Shown here one piece after another: positions 21,321-33,110 of a DNA stretch of 64,000 nt. The translations under genes were made by a program, and so were the position numbers. The DNA is taken from positions 25,489,375-25,553,374 of the forward strand of contig NC_090034.1 of NCBI RefSeq assembly GCF_037176765.1, written 5' to 3'. Numbering within the stretch: position 1 is the stretch's first letter; every line of letters begins with the position of its first letter. Under the pieces are notes generated by a model, which was given only the letters and a program-made list of their open reading frames with translations, did not search any database and was not told where the DNA came from. The DNA comes from Anolis sagrei (taxonomy: Eukaryota > Chordata > Lepidosauria > Squamata > Anolidae).

Positions 21321-21857
21321 AAAGAAAACTGAGGCAAATAAAATATTGGGTGGTTAGGATCCATCAGCTTCTTTTTCTCTTGCTCTAGTTGCATAACTGG
21401 GTCTCATCAAGCACAATACATTAAGCCCAAATACATGAAACTATTACAATAGGAAAAATATTGTTTTTCAGGTAGAAAATTTAAGTTTCCCAAGCTCTGA
21501 CTGAACAGAAAAGGTAAGAAACAGCTTCTCCCACCAGTTTTTTTTTAATTGCACTGATTTTAATAATCTGTGGGAGCTGTAGAGCAGCCACATAAACTTT
21601 TCAATGTTAAAGAAAATATTTTCAAACTCTATTTTTAATGGGTAACCTTTAATAAACAGTGGCCCTCTTTACCTGCCTTTTGGTTTAAGGCTGGTTTAAG
21701 GCTGTGGAATCATCCCTCAATCTCAAAATGACAATCATCAAGGGCGAGGTGTTGAGGTCCAGAACCTGAAGAACCAAGGGCCGAGGGACGGGAGAGGCAG
21801 GAGGCGGAGGAAGGGAGCGCCGCGTCTGGAACTGGCCTCCCTAAGGGAGATACCTAC

Positions 21858-22285
21858 CAGCGTTGCTGGCCTTCTGGTGAGCTGACTGTCTGGGCATCTC
21901 CTGTCGGCGATCCCGCCGCCGCTTGGGCCTGGGACCGCTGCGGGAGCTCTGTTTGACCCGGCGTGGGATCTGGCGTGGTTGCCGTCCCGGCCGCCATCTT
22001 GCCTGCCGCCGGGCCTTGCGCGCTTGTTGCTGCCGCGGTCAAGGAAAGACTGCATACGGCCCCGGAGGAGGGGCTCACCAGCGCTGCTGCAAGCCCCCTG
22101 GCAAGCCTCCTGGCTGGCCGACGGTCCCGCCGCCGCCTGGGCCTAGGACCACTGTGTGGGTTCCGTCTGGCCCGGCGAGAGCTCCGTCGCGGCCGCCATC
22201 TTGCCCGCCCCAGGTCCTAGCGCCCCAGGTCCTAGCGCCGCCGCGCTCTTGGCGAAAGCCTCGCGCTTGGCGAAAAGCCTCGGCG
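21858..22285 (+). promoter_or_regulatory. Two tandem 5' UTR monomers with YY1 motifs
   Basis: Two similar units about 200-215 bp apart share cccgccgccg, gggcctgggacc or gggcctaggacc, and CGGCCGCCATCTTG. The YY1 core CCGCCATCTTG lies at 21991-22001 and 22193-22203, 202 bp apart. By analogy with mammalian L1 5' UTRs these are likely internal pol II promoter units; that is inference. Confidence 0.7.
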
Positions 22286-23379
22286 TTGGGGGGCCTCGTG
22301 AGCTCAGGGAGGACCCGGCCGGACGCCCTGCCACTCCACAGCTGTCGGATCACCACCAGGCTCGGCTGCCGCGGCTGCAATTACCGCGGCCGACACCATC
22401 ATCAGGCCGCTGCCAGCGCTGGCGCCCGGAGAAGATCGCTGCCTCCTGTCCGGAAGGGATCGTTGCCTTGCAGCGGCCCTGCCACTGGGAGGTACTGGGC
22501 CGGCCAGACCATCGCCAGGCCGCCGCTGGACCGCAGCCACCAGGCCGCCACGGTAGCTAGGCCGCTACTGCATCCATCAGGCCGCTGCGGAGTGGTGGCC
22601 TCCTCTGCCGCTAGGTCGTTGCCGCCGCTGCCCGACGAGACTATTACCATCCTGTGGGACCGGCCGAACGATTCGCCGGTCTGTCGCCTTTGCCGTGGCC
22701 GGGGGGCCGTCGCCGCTTTTCCATCTTATGATCCAGCCCCCTCTTCCATCAGGCGGCTGTGGTCTCACGGCCCCTCTCCGGCCTAAACTCCACCAGGGCA
22801 AAGCAACGAGTTGGGGGACCCTTGTGCTGACCGTCTTTGTGTGGACCTTGTGTGGACCTCGTGCAGCCCTTTTATGTAGATTCTTGTGTAGACCTTTAAG
22901 CCTGTGTAGATCTTTAAGTTGGCTTCTTTGCTGGTATTTACTGAGCAAAATGTGATTGACCATCTGTGCTGCCCACCCCCGAGTTATCAACTCCGGAAGC
23001 CTATCCGCTGGTTTACCAACCGTCTGGAGTCTCATCGGGGTCATAGCAATATTTAGTTAACTACCATCATTATCACCCATAAGGGGTAATTGTATAATAT
23101 CAACTAGCACTTTCCTGGTAGTCATTGTTGTCATCTGTCATCATTGTAATAAGAACGATTTAGAGCATCTAGGCGCCTGCCATCTGCTGCTAGATTGCAC
23201 CAGCACTTTCGCCCCTCCCCTGTCCCTCTGTGCCGCACTTTATATCGATAAGTAGAGCACTTTAGACCTAGCACTTTATTAATGTGCCTTTGAATATGTG
23301 TTGCTGCTAACTAATTTACGATCATTCACGCTCACCGACGGACTGCTCCTGAAATCTATGCACTTTAAGAACTGGTCTA

Positions 23380-26300
23380 TTGAAGCAGTCGGAATATCGA
23401 CTACCACCCGTATTGCCGCTACCCATGTGGTCCCCTGCCCCCCTTTGGGTACTGTTTATGTTGCTCTGGTGTAGCGGAGGGGGCAGAAGAGGAGGTAGTC
23501 CGGAGCCTGGGATTGAGAGTGTGGTAGGGAGGGGGGAGGAGAGGGAGGGGGGATGCTGGCAAGAACCAATAAACTTAACAACAAGCATAGAAGAAAACAC
23601 TCTTATGGCTCAGAACTGCGGCATGGAGGGGGGGAGGTGTTCCACTAGCCGAGGGGCCCCCATAGAGGTCGTGGTGGGAAGGAGGAGATGCGGGAGAAGG
23701 AGACCTCGAATTCGGCCTGATTCGGACCGCTTTTCTAAATTAACTATTCCCAATAGGTCTCCTAAGGTAATTTGGTGTAACCAGGTGAGCGGGCCCTCTG
23801 GCTTGAAGGTGGTGTTGTTGAACGCCAGGTCTGTCAACGGGAAAACAACTTGGATCCAGGACTTAATCCTGGAGGAGCGGGCAGATCTGGCGTGCATCAC
23901 GGAGACCTGGCTGGATGAAGCGGGGGGCGTAAATCTCTCCCAGCTTTGTCCTCCAGGTTTCTCCGTGCAACACCAACCGAGAGCCGGAGGACGGGGAGGC
24001 GGGGTCGCAGTGGTCTATAGAGATACCATCCATCTAACCAGGAGCCCCATCCCGCAGACCACAAATTTTGAATGCGTCCACCTGAGGGTGGGTGACCGGG
24101 ACAGAATAGGGATTCTGCTAGTGTACCGTCCACCTCGCTGCACTACAGTCTCCCTACCTGAGCTAGCGGGGGTGGTCTCGAGCCTGGCGGTGGAGTCCCA
24201 ACGGCTTCTTGTGCTGGGGGACTTCAACATCCACGCCGAGGCAACCCTCACAGGTGCGGCTCAGGACTTCATGTCCGCCATGGCAACCATGGGGCTGTCC
24301 CAACAAATAACTGGCCCCACCCACTGTGCTGGACACACATTGGACTTGGTTTTCTGCCAGGGATGGGAGCAGGGTGGCGGTGTGGAGGAGTTGTCCATCT
24401 CTCAGTTGCCGTGGACCGACCACTTCCTGATTAGATTTAGGCTCACTGCTCCCCCTAACCTCCGCAAGGGTGGAGGACCCATTAAGATGGTCCGCCCCAG
24501 GAGGCTAATGGATCCGAACGGATTCCTGACGGCTCTTGGGGAGTTTCCCGCCACCGCGGTAGGCGACAATGTCGAGGCCTTGGTCGCTCTCTGGAATGGG
24601 GAGATGACCAGGGCTATTGACATGATCGCTCCGGAACGTCCCCTCTCAAGTAACCGAGCTAAACCAGCCCCTTGGTTCACCGAGGAGCTGGCAGCGATGA
24701 AGCGAAGGAAGAGGGTTCTAGAGAGCGTGTGACGATCGGACCCAAGCGAGTCAAACCGAGCACGGTTTGTGTCCTTTTTGAGGGCATATGCCGCGGCAAT
24801 AAAAGCCGCAAAGAAAACTTTCTTTGCGGCCACTATTGCGTCTGCAAAGAACCGTCCGGCGGAGTTGTTCCGGGTTGTTAGAGGCCTTTTAACTCCCCCC
24901 ACTGGTGGGAGCCCTGACAACTCGGCAACGCGCTGTGAAGCATTTGCTCGGTTCTTTGCAGACAAAGTCGCTTTGATCCGTTCCGGGCTGGACGCCACAT
25001 TAGATGCAGTCTCCGTGGATGTGACACAAGCACCTGCTTGTCAGATTTTGTTGGATTCTTTTCAGTTTGTGAAACCCGAGGATGTGGACAAGGTACTTGG
25101 AGGAATGAGACCCACCACATCCATCCTAGACCCCTGCCCATCCTGGCTTCTTAAGGAGGCCAGAGGGGGATTGGCCGAGTGGGTAACGGTGGTGGTTAAC
25201 GCCTCCCTTCGGGAAGGCAAGATTCCAGCGAGCCTAAAACAGGCTGTTATAAAGCCGCTGTTGAAGAAACCATCACTTGACCCCACTAAATTGGACAACT
25301 TTCGGCCTGTTTCCAATCTTCCCTTCTTGGGCAAAGTCATGGAAAGCGTGGTGGCCTCACAACTCCAGGTATTCTTGAGAGACACGGATTATCTGGATCC
25401 GGCACAGTCTGGTTTCAGACCGGGACATGGTACCGAGACGGTCTTGGTCGCCTTAGTGGATGATCTGCGCCGGGAGCTAGACAGGGGGAGTGTGTCCCTG
25501 TTGGTGCTCCTGGACCTCTCAGCGGCCTTCGATACCGTCGACCACGGTATTCTTCTGGGGCGCCTTGCAGAGATGGGCCTCGGGGGCACTGCTCTGCAGT
25601 GGCTCCGGTCATTTCTGGAGGGTCGTACTCAGAAGGTGTTACTGGGGGATTCCTGTTCAACGCCGCAGCCGTTGACCTGTGGCGTTCCTCAGGGTTCCAT
25701 CTTGTCCCCCTTGTTGTTTAACATCTACATGAAGCCGCTGGGTGAGATCATCCGGAGTTTCGGGGTGCGGTGTCACCTGTACGCAGATGACGTCCAACTC
25801 TGTCACTCCTTCCCACCTGCTACTAAGGAGGCTGTCGAAGTCCTGAACCGGTGCCTGGCCGCTGTAATGGTCTGGATGAGGGCGAACAAACTGAAATTAA
25901 ATCCAGACAAGACAGAGGTACTCCTGGTCAGTCGCAAGGCCAAACAGGGTATAGGGTTACAGCCTGTGCTGGACGGGGTCGCACTCCCCTTGAAGGCGCA
26001 GGTTCGCAGCTTGGGTGTGACCCTGGACTCATCACTGAGCCTGGAACCCCAGGTTTCAGCGGTGACCAGGGGAGCATTTGCACAGCTTCGGCTCGTGCGC
26101 CAGCTGCGCCCGTATCTTGGGAAGTCTGACTTGGCCACGGTGGTACACGCTTTGGTCACATCCCGCCTCGACTACTGCAACGCTCTCTACGTGGGGCTGC
26201 CCTTGAAGACGGTCCGGAAGCTCCAGCTAGTCCAGCGCGCGGCAGCCATGTTGTTAACGGGAGCTGGACGCAGAGAGCATACAACGCCCCTGCTGTCCCA

Positions 26301-26625
26301 GCTCCACTGGCTGCCGATCTGCTACCGGGCCCAATTTAAGGTGCTGGTGTTATCCTACAAAGCCCTAAACGGTTCCGGCCCAAAATACCTTGCAGACCGC
26401 ATCTCGGCCTACGAGCCCACGAGGGCCTTGAGATCATCCGGGGAGGCCCTTCTCTCGGTCCCGCCTGCCTCGCAGGCACGCCTGGCGGGGACGAGGGAGC
26501 GGGCCTTCTCGGTGGTGGCCCCCCGGCTGTGGAACACCCTCCCTGCTGAAGTTAGACAGGCGCCCTCCTTGATGGCCTTTCGTAGGGGCCTGAAAACATG
26601 GCTCTTCGAGCAGGCCTTCAACTGA
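23380..26625 (+). CDS. L2 ORF2: APE-type endonuclease and reverse transcriptase, one internal stop
   Basis: A single reading frame of about 1,080 codons. The N-terminal half is an APE-like endonuclease: LLNARSVNGK, CITETWLDE (catalytic Glu), LGDFNIHAE (Asp and Asn), PWTDHFLI (His). Then comes the [52 protein letters not shown] (catalytic Asp pair), then the post-RT block HWLPICYRAQFK to AFSVVAPRLWNTLP and KTWLFEQAFN. The only break in frame is a TGA at 24730 where the copy at 35925-37397 has Trp (LESVW), so TGG to TGA is the likely change. The start codon is uncertain; the upstream frame is open from before 23380. The element nicks target DNA and copies its RNA at the nick. Confidence 0.9.
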
Positions 26626-26892
26626 GTGTATTGAATGACAATGGAATGAACTAGGACTACGAATTTTGGCTATGACCCCAGGACTTGACGAAGCGGATTT
26701 TTAGTATAAGTATATGTTATGTTGTATTTGTCTGGTTTGTATCGTCACGGCTCACTGTACACTGTCTTTTTGTTGTTGTTCACCGCCCCGAGTCGCCCTC
26801 GGGCTGAGAGGGGCGGTCAATAAATGCAAGAAATAAATAAATAAATAAATAAATAAATCATCATCATCATCACCATTATTATCATGGGGTTG

Positions 26893-27230
26893 TGTTGTCA
26901 AAGGCTTTAATGGTCAGAATCACTGTGTTTCTGTGAATTTTCTGGGCTGTATGGCCATGTTCCAGAAGCATTATCTCCTGATGTTTCACCCACATCTATG
27001 GCAGGCATCCTCAGAGGTTGTGAGATTTGTTAAAAACAAGGCAAGTGGGGTTTATATATCTGGGGAGTGTCCAGGGTGGGAGAAAGAACTCTTGTCTGTT
27101 TGAGACAAATGTGAATGTTGCAATCAATCACCTTGATTAGCATTAAATAGCCTTGCATCTTCTAGGCTTGGCTGCTTCCTGCCTGCGGGAACCCTTTCTT
27201 GGGAGGTGATTATCTGGCCCTGATTATCAT
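26893..27230 (+). mobile_element. U1 repeat, uninterrupted copy
   Basis: It starts ttgtcaaaggctttaatgg, passes through atgtttcacccacatctatg and ggcatcctcagaggttgtga, and ends ccaccttgattagcattaaa and gcttcctgcctgcgggaac. It serves as the local reference for the split copy at 12250-14600. Confidence 0.8.
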
Positions 27231-27599
27231 TCTAGCAATAATCACCAAAGAGACGCCAGTGGAAGATGCCAATAATGCTATTCTATTGGCTATTCATATT
27301 TTCTTTTTAACATGTTTGAACACAATACTCTTTTATGCACCACATTCTTGTACAGTCAACAATCTCTTTATATTCAGCTGTTAAGTTCTTCCTGGCATAG
27401 ATATCCCACTTCCTGGATAAACTCAAAGGATCTAAGAGGAAATGAATCATGTTCTTTCTCTCCTGAGAGTTGTGTCGCCGCTGTTCAATATATCTTGCTA
27501 GCGGCTGCTTTTGGGTGTGTGTGTGTATTTTAAAAGGTTATTGCTTTTAAATTCAAGATATATATCTTTTTTAAAAAGCAATATGTGTTTAAGAAAACA

Positions 27600-27975
27600 T
27601 CCTCAAACTAGGTTGCTGTGAGTTTTTCGGGTTGTATGGCCACTGGCCTCATTTCCAACAGACCTCTGAAGATCCCATTAGCCACAGATGCAGGTGAAAC
27701 ATCAAGAGAGAATGCTACTGGATCATGGTCATACAGCCCCAAAAATGCACAGCAACCCAGTGATTCCAGCCACGAAAGCCTTCAACAACACACCATCAAA
27801 AAGAATGAAGAATGGTTCGGCAGCCTTTTGCCAGCTTGGCATTTCCTTCCTGGGCTTTCCTTGGAGATGATGGTCACTGCTTGAATCACAGAATTATCAA
27901 GTTGGAAGGGACCACATGAGGTCATCTAGTCCAGCCCCAACCTGCCTTACAGGAAGCAGAATCACAGTTTGATAA
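27600..27975. mobile_element. U1 fragment, then CR1 fragment
   Basis: 27605-27790 has U1 sequence in the inverted sense (ggtgaaacatcaagagagaa, ccagccacgaaagccttc). 27890-27975 has the CR1 3' UTR reverse complement (atcacagaattatcaagttgg, gacc...gtccagcccc). 27230-27600 holds nothing recognised. Confidence 0.65.
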
Positions 27976-28174
27976 CAGATGGCTTTGCCATTTATGGCTC
28001 TGTTGAGAAGTCAGTCATAGCTATGATTCACTCCAAGACATCCTTCCATGGATGGCAACGTGGGAAGCATCTTCCATCTGCAAGGATTCAGCTGCCAGTG
28101 ACAGGCTTTTACAAAGGGCCTTTCAAATAGGACCAATGTGTCAAAACAGGTCTTTCTGTCTAAGATGGAGCTGT

Positions 28175-28505
28175 TGTTGGGTTGCTGTGAGTTTTCAGTG
28201 CTGTATGGTCGTGTTCCAGAAACATTCTCTCCTAGCGTGTTGCTCACATCTGTGGCAAGCATCCACAGAGGTTGTGAGGTTTTCTGGAAACAAGGCAAGT
28301 AGGGTTTATATATCTGTGAAATGTTCAGGGTGGGAGAAAGAACTCTTGTTTGTTTGAGGCAAGTGTGAATACTGCAATTGATCACCTTGATTAGCATTGA
28401 ATAGCCTTGCAGCTTCAAGGCTTTGACTGTTTCCTGCCTGGGTGAATCTTTTGTTGGGAGGTGATTAGGTGGCCCTGATTGTTTCTTGTCTGGAATTTCC
28501 CTTTT
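28175..28505 (+). mobile_element. U1 repeat, second long copy
   Basis: Same order of blocks as 26893-27230, including ggcaagtagggtttatatat, gtgggagaaagaactcttg and gattgtttcttgtctggaat. Confidence 0.8.
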
Positions 28506-28509
28506 TTTA

Positions 28510-29750
28510 TGATGGAGCTGTTGTTATTCTGCCTTCGGTCATTTACAATTTATGGAAACCCTGAAGCAACCCTATGTATCACAGGGGTCTCTTGGCATGG
28601 TTCCTTTAGAACAGTGTCGACTTTGCCTTCTTCTGAGGCTGTGAAAGTGTGGCTTACTCAAGGCTACCTATAGCAGACTGCCACCAATTATCACAAACAA
28701 AGGAAGGAGGGAAGGCAGAATTTGCCTCAGAATTTGCCTCTTGTCCACAAGATGAAGGACAAAAGACAAACGACAAGGTCTGGCCCAAGGCAAGGCCATG
28801 AGGGGATCAAAGCACACACACTCTCACATACACAAGGTCTGTCAGTGTGGCACTACCACTGTATTTTTATATTTTGCCTTTGCTGCCTTCTATTTATTAA
28901 TATTTCTTTTGCTTTTATTATTTTATTATTATTTATTTTAATAAATAATTTAATAAATATTATTTTACTATTTTAATTTCCTTCCTTCACTAGAATGTTC
29001 AAAAAGTCACACAACGACTTCAGTTGAAATGAAAGAGGAATATGTTGTTTATTTTGAACAGTCAATATGCGTAATTGTTTCCATTAACTTGTCAGGCTTC
29101 ACTTCTTACAGAGGATGGTACTTTTATCTTGAGCTTCTTAAAACAAAGTTCCACACACACAAATACAAACAGGATCTTTTAAACTTTTGAAATCTCCCTT
29201 CCTCCCACAGCACTCTAATCCCTATAGAGGCCTATTAACTATTATCCTCAAAGAGCTAACTTTTAAACCACAAATAGTTCCCAAACCCTTCCTTTCCTCT
29301 TCAAAACTTCTGTCTTCTTCCCCACCAAACTCCTAACTGAACTTAAAATGACTGTTACCTCTCTTCTTCTCTCCCCTTCTGGCTTCGCCCATCCCCAGTT
29401 GTTGAGATTTTCCCTCCAATTTCATTAGCCAATCAGACTGCACTTCTAGCTATGAGTTCACCTACTTTTCTCCTTAGCTTTTACAAGCTGGGCCCATTCT
29501 CTGCCTTTTTACACCCAATCCTTTCAGGTAAGCCAATCTATTACACTACCCAATGGGCTTCCATGGCCAAACAGGAAGCGCAACCTTGATCTTGGGAGTT
29601 ATAGGCTGCCCTATATCCCAGGATCTGATCCCAGATTACACTATGTGACACAGTGTTTGTTCCTGGGTTATAAATGCTATTTCCTAATTGGTTCTATCAT
29701 AAAAACATGGAAAAAGATTAATAAACTGCCAAACCTTTGTTTTTGTGGGA
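28510..29750. other. Intergenic stretch, unassigned
   Basis: 28860-28980 is A+T-rich. 28985-29640 is a unique-looking or old-repeat segment without coding motifs. No gene was seen. Confidence 0.45.
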
Positions 29751-29754
29751 GGGA

Positions 29755-30010
29755 CATAATAATAATACACTTTATGTATATTCCGCTTTATCTCCCCAGA
29801 GGGACTCAGAGCAGATTACTGTATATGCAAACATTCAATGCCTTTTTACACAGTGAACAACAATACATACATACACAAAGGTAAAGGCCTTCCTCTTTTT
29901 CCATCTCCGGCGTCTGGAGGCAATACTCAACTCTGGCCATGGGAAGGTACTGTTGTTCCATTTTTCCATGCCGAAGAGCCTGTTGTCTGTAGACATGTGC
30001 TGTCGCACGC
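29755..30010 (-). mobile_element. LINE-like 3' tail and Sauria-type SINE fragment
   Basis: The stretch with tccgctttatctccccagag and gactcagagcagattac is the tail module; ctttttccatctccggcgtc and ctggccatgggaaggtactg are the reverse complement of the SINE end seen at 12060-12110. Confidence 0.65.
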
Positions 30011-30439
30011 TGGGCCTATGCATATGACTGTAGACAGGACATAAATTCTGTGTGCCCAACGGGACGCAAGGGCTGCCTCAGATTAAAGGCCCTTGGACCT
30101 CCCCAAAACAAAGTTCTGTAGAGGCTTAAAGTAAGTCCAACAAAGTTCTTTACTGATGAAAACAAACAGGTACTTTAAAGTATTCTTAACAGTCTATTGG
30201 CTCTTGCAATCTTGTTCACTGGGAACAGGCACTATCTTCATAACTGTATACTAACTAATGGGGAAATCCTTAACTTCTAATCTGGGCAGTCTGTACTTGC
30301 CTCTGTTGGCATGGAACCCCTGCACCCGGTACCAACTGCATCTGGCTTCCGCGAGCAACCCTTACCAAGCAGAGCTTTGTAGACTTCCAGGGAAAAAGCC
30401 AGTGGAGCTTCCACAACATGGGAGTAGTTCACTCCCTGT

Positions 30440-30960
30440 GCGGCACTCCTCTTAATAACCTGACCGCAGATCTTTGTACTAATTGAAGCTTCTGAACTGT
30501 CTTCAAAGGCAACCCCACATAGAGAGCATTGAAGTAGTCCAAATGGGATGTGACTAAGGCGTGGACTACCATGGCCAAGTCTTAACTGTGCACAAGTTTT
30601 AACTGTGCAAAGGTGCTCCTGACCAGCACTGACACCTGGGGTTCCAGAGTCAGTGATTAGTCCAGGATCACCCCCCAGACTGCAAACGTGCATCTTCAGG
30701 GAGAGTGTGACCCCCTTCAGCACAGGCTGTAATCCCACACCCTGATCCCACTTCTGACTAACCAGAAGTACCTCTGTCTTGTCTGGATTTAATTTCAACG
30801 TGTTGGCCCTCATGTAGTCCATCACTGGTGACAGGCATCAGTTTAGGACTAGGATGGCATCCTTGGTATTGGGTGGAAAGGAGTAATGGAGTTGGGTGTC
30901 ATCGGCATAAATTTGACACCAGATTACAAGAGGGGACTGGGGCAAGCCGAAGGTGTTGCT
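30440..30960 (-). mobile_element. L2 LINE fragment, decayed
   Basis: The minus-strand frame includes MRANTLKLNPDKTEVLLVS and VGLQPVLKGVTLSLK, which match the L2 segment after the YADD motif. Several frame breaks follow. It is more decayed than the 34-37 kb copy. Confidence 0.85.
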
Positions 30961-31084
30961 ATTGGCCTATATCCAGTTATTAGTCCCAACTGGAGAAGAG
31001 CCATTGAGCAAATGGAGCTTGTGTAAGCATTAATTTACAAGAATTGTTGTGGTTAGGACTAAGTGTTGTACTTGGACCATTGCA

Positions 31085-31985
31085 TTGGACTTTAAAACAA
31101 AAGGGCAAAAATTGGCACCAAATTGGGAGAGATAGTCAATATTCCAGAAGTCAGGAGCAAAATTCAAAACAATCTTAACAGATTAGAGAGATGGGCCGAA
31201 ACTAACAAAATGAAGTTCAATGGGGACAAATGCGAGATACTCCACTTAGGCAGAAAAAATGAAATACAAAGATACAGAATAGGGGACACCTGGCTTGACA
31301 GCAGTATGTGTGAAAAAGATCTTGGAGTCCTTATGGACAACAAGTTAAACATGAGCCAACAATGTGATGCTGCAGCTGAAAAAGCCAATGGGATTTTGGC
31401 CTGTATAAATAGGAATATAGTGTCTATCTAGATCCAGGGAAGTCATGCTACCCCTCTATTCTGCCTTGGTTAGACCACACCGGGAATCACACTGTGTCCA
31501 ATTCTGCGCACCACAATTGAAGAGAGATATTGACAAGCTGGAATGTGTCCAGAGGAGGGCGACTAAAATGATCAAGAGTCTGGAGCACAAGCCCTATGAG
31601 GAGCAGCTTAAAGAGCTGGGTGTGTTTAGCCTGTAGAAAAGAAGGCATGATAGCCATGTATAAATATGTGAAGGGAAGTAATAGGGAGGAGGGAGCAAGC
31701 TTGTTTTCTGCTGCCCTGGAGACTAGGATGCAGAGCAATGGCTTCAAACTACAAGAAAGAAGATTCCACCAGAACATTAGGAAGAACTTTCTGACTGTGA
31801 GAGCTGTTCAGCAGTGGAACTCTCTACCCTAAAGTGTGGTAGAGGCTCCTTCTATGGAGGCTTTTAAACAGAGGCTGGATGGCCATCTGTCAGGGGTGCT
31901 TTGAATGAGATTTTCCTGCTTCTTGGCAGGGGATTGGACTGCATGACCCACGAGGTCTCTTCTAACTATGATTCTATGATTCTAA
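31085..31985 (+). mobile_element. CR1 LINE, 5'-truncated, 3' end complete
   Basis: Frames at 31123-31431 and 31445-31832 carry the post-RT CR1 sequence: LNRLERWAETNKMKFN, KCEILHLGRKN, CEKDLGVLMDNKLNMS and [19 protein letters not shown]. It ends with the octamer tail tatgattctatgattct at about 31968-31984. Three or more frame breaks are present. Confidence 0.93.
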
Positions 31986-31989
31986 GGGG

Positions 31990-32925
31990 AGCCTGCTTTT
32001 AAGGGACAAGACAAAATGATCTTCCACCAGATCACTCATTTGGTTGATCTATTCAGTATTGTTGTTCTGTTGTTCTTTTCCATCCCTACCTGAAGACCAG
32101 CTGGTATTGAACTTGGGGCATCCTGCCCAAAAAGTTGGTGCTGTATCTCTTGAGCTGTGGCTCTTTTCAAGTTGGATGCATTTCTATAGGTTTTTTTCCT
32201 CTTTCTGGCTGCATTGCCTTCTCCAAGCCCACTGTGGAGTTGGGCTATTTTGAGAACTGTCAGATTAGAAAATGCCATCTCCCTGAACAAAGGCCTGGTT
32301 ATGAAAGATGCTTGTGGAGTTGCTCATGGTCACTTCCATCTCTGCTCAGGCTTGTTGCTTGGCATAAAGGTCTCGCTGACCCTCTCCCAATTTCCTGCCT
32401 TTGCTTGCCTCGCTTGATGGAAACCTTGAAAATTGAAATACAGCTCCAAAAGCTGACTCACCAATAAATTGAAAATTCCTAAGGGCATTGTTTACACTGT
32501 TTACAATCCACTTGACCTGCCCTCTCATTTTTAGCAGAAATGAGCTCTGTGGACATTGAGATGAGAGGGAGGGAAATGAATGTAGTGAAGTATCTATCTC
32601 ATTAGACTCAGATGTTTTGCTGATGTTCCTGTGTTGTTTCCTCTATAACTAGTCCATGGGCTTAATCACAAATATCATTGTCAAGAGATTTTCTTTTCTT
32701 GATTAGAAAATTTTCCATTTTAGTGATATTTACTGAAACTCAGTCAACAAATTGTGCAAATTATAAAAGTTGTAACAGTAACTATACTTAAAAAAACACC
32801 AACACTCCACTTCTGTAGTAATGAAACATCTCTGGAAGTTTCCAGACAGGCTTTGATTGTGCGTTCCTGCTTAGCTGAAGGAGGTTGGGCTAGATGCCCT
32901 TTGGGGTACTCTTACTTTGAGTAGT
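31990..32925. other. Intergenic stretch, unassigned
   Basis: Low-divergence-looking DNA with short frames only; no family motif, no tandem repeat. Confidence 0.45.
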
Positions 32926-32929
32926 AAAG

Positions 32930-33110
32930 TATAAGCTGCCTGGAACTCCAGTGGAGTCTCTTTCTCTGGAGGTTTTTGAACTGAGGTTGAATGTCTGTCT
33001 GTTGGGAGGGCTTTGACTGTGTCTTCCTCCTTGGCTGAAGGGGGTTGGGCTAGATGCCCTTTGAGGGTCTCTTCCTCCTCCTCCTCCTCACTCTCCTCCT
33101 CCTCTGCCTG
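32930..33110 (+). mobile_element. CR1 3' UTR fragments
   Basis: Two passes of the CR1 tail wording (ggttgggctagatgcccttt) at about 32886 and 33045, followed by a CTC-rich run. They form the host for the Tc1/mariner-like element at 33163. Confidence 0.65.

Larger units (their letters stand above)
21740..26860 (+). mobile_element. Near full-length L2 LINE
   Basis: About 5.1 kb. The parts are a G+C-rich 5' UTR with two tandem monomers (21858-22285), a leader to about 23380, an ORF for endonuclease plus RT (23380-26625), and a 3' UTR with a gagtcgccctcgggc hairpin and (AAAT)n tail. The 5' boundary is judged from where the G+C-rich, CpG-rich sequence begins. No clear TSD was found. It is the best preserved autonomous-type element in the window. 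Confidence 0.85.

Noticed and set aside
21923-22786. 287-codon plus-strand open frame
   Set aside because: It lies in the G+C-rich L2 5' UTR, has no domain, is Arg/Pro/Ala-rich in all frames and overlaps open frames on the other strand.
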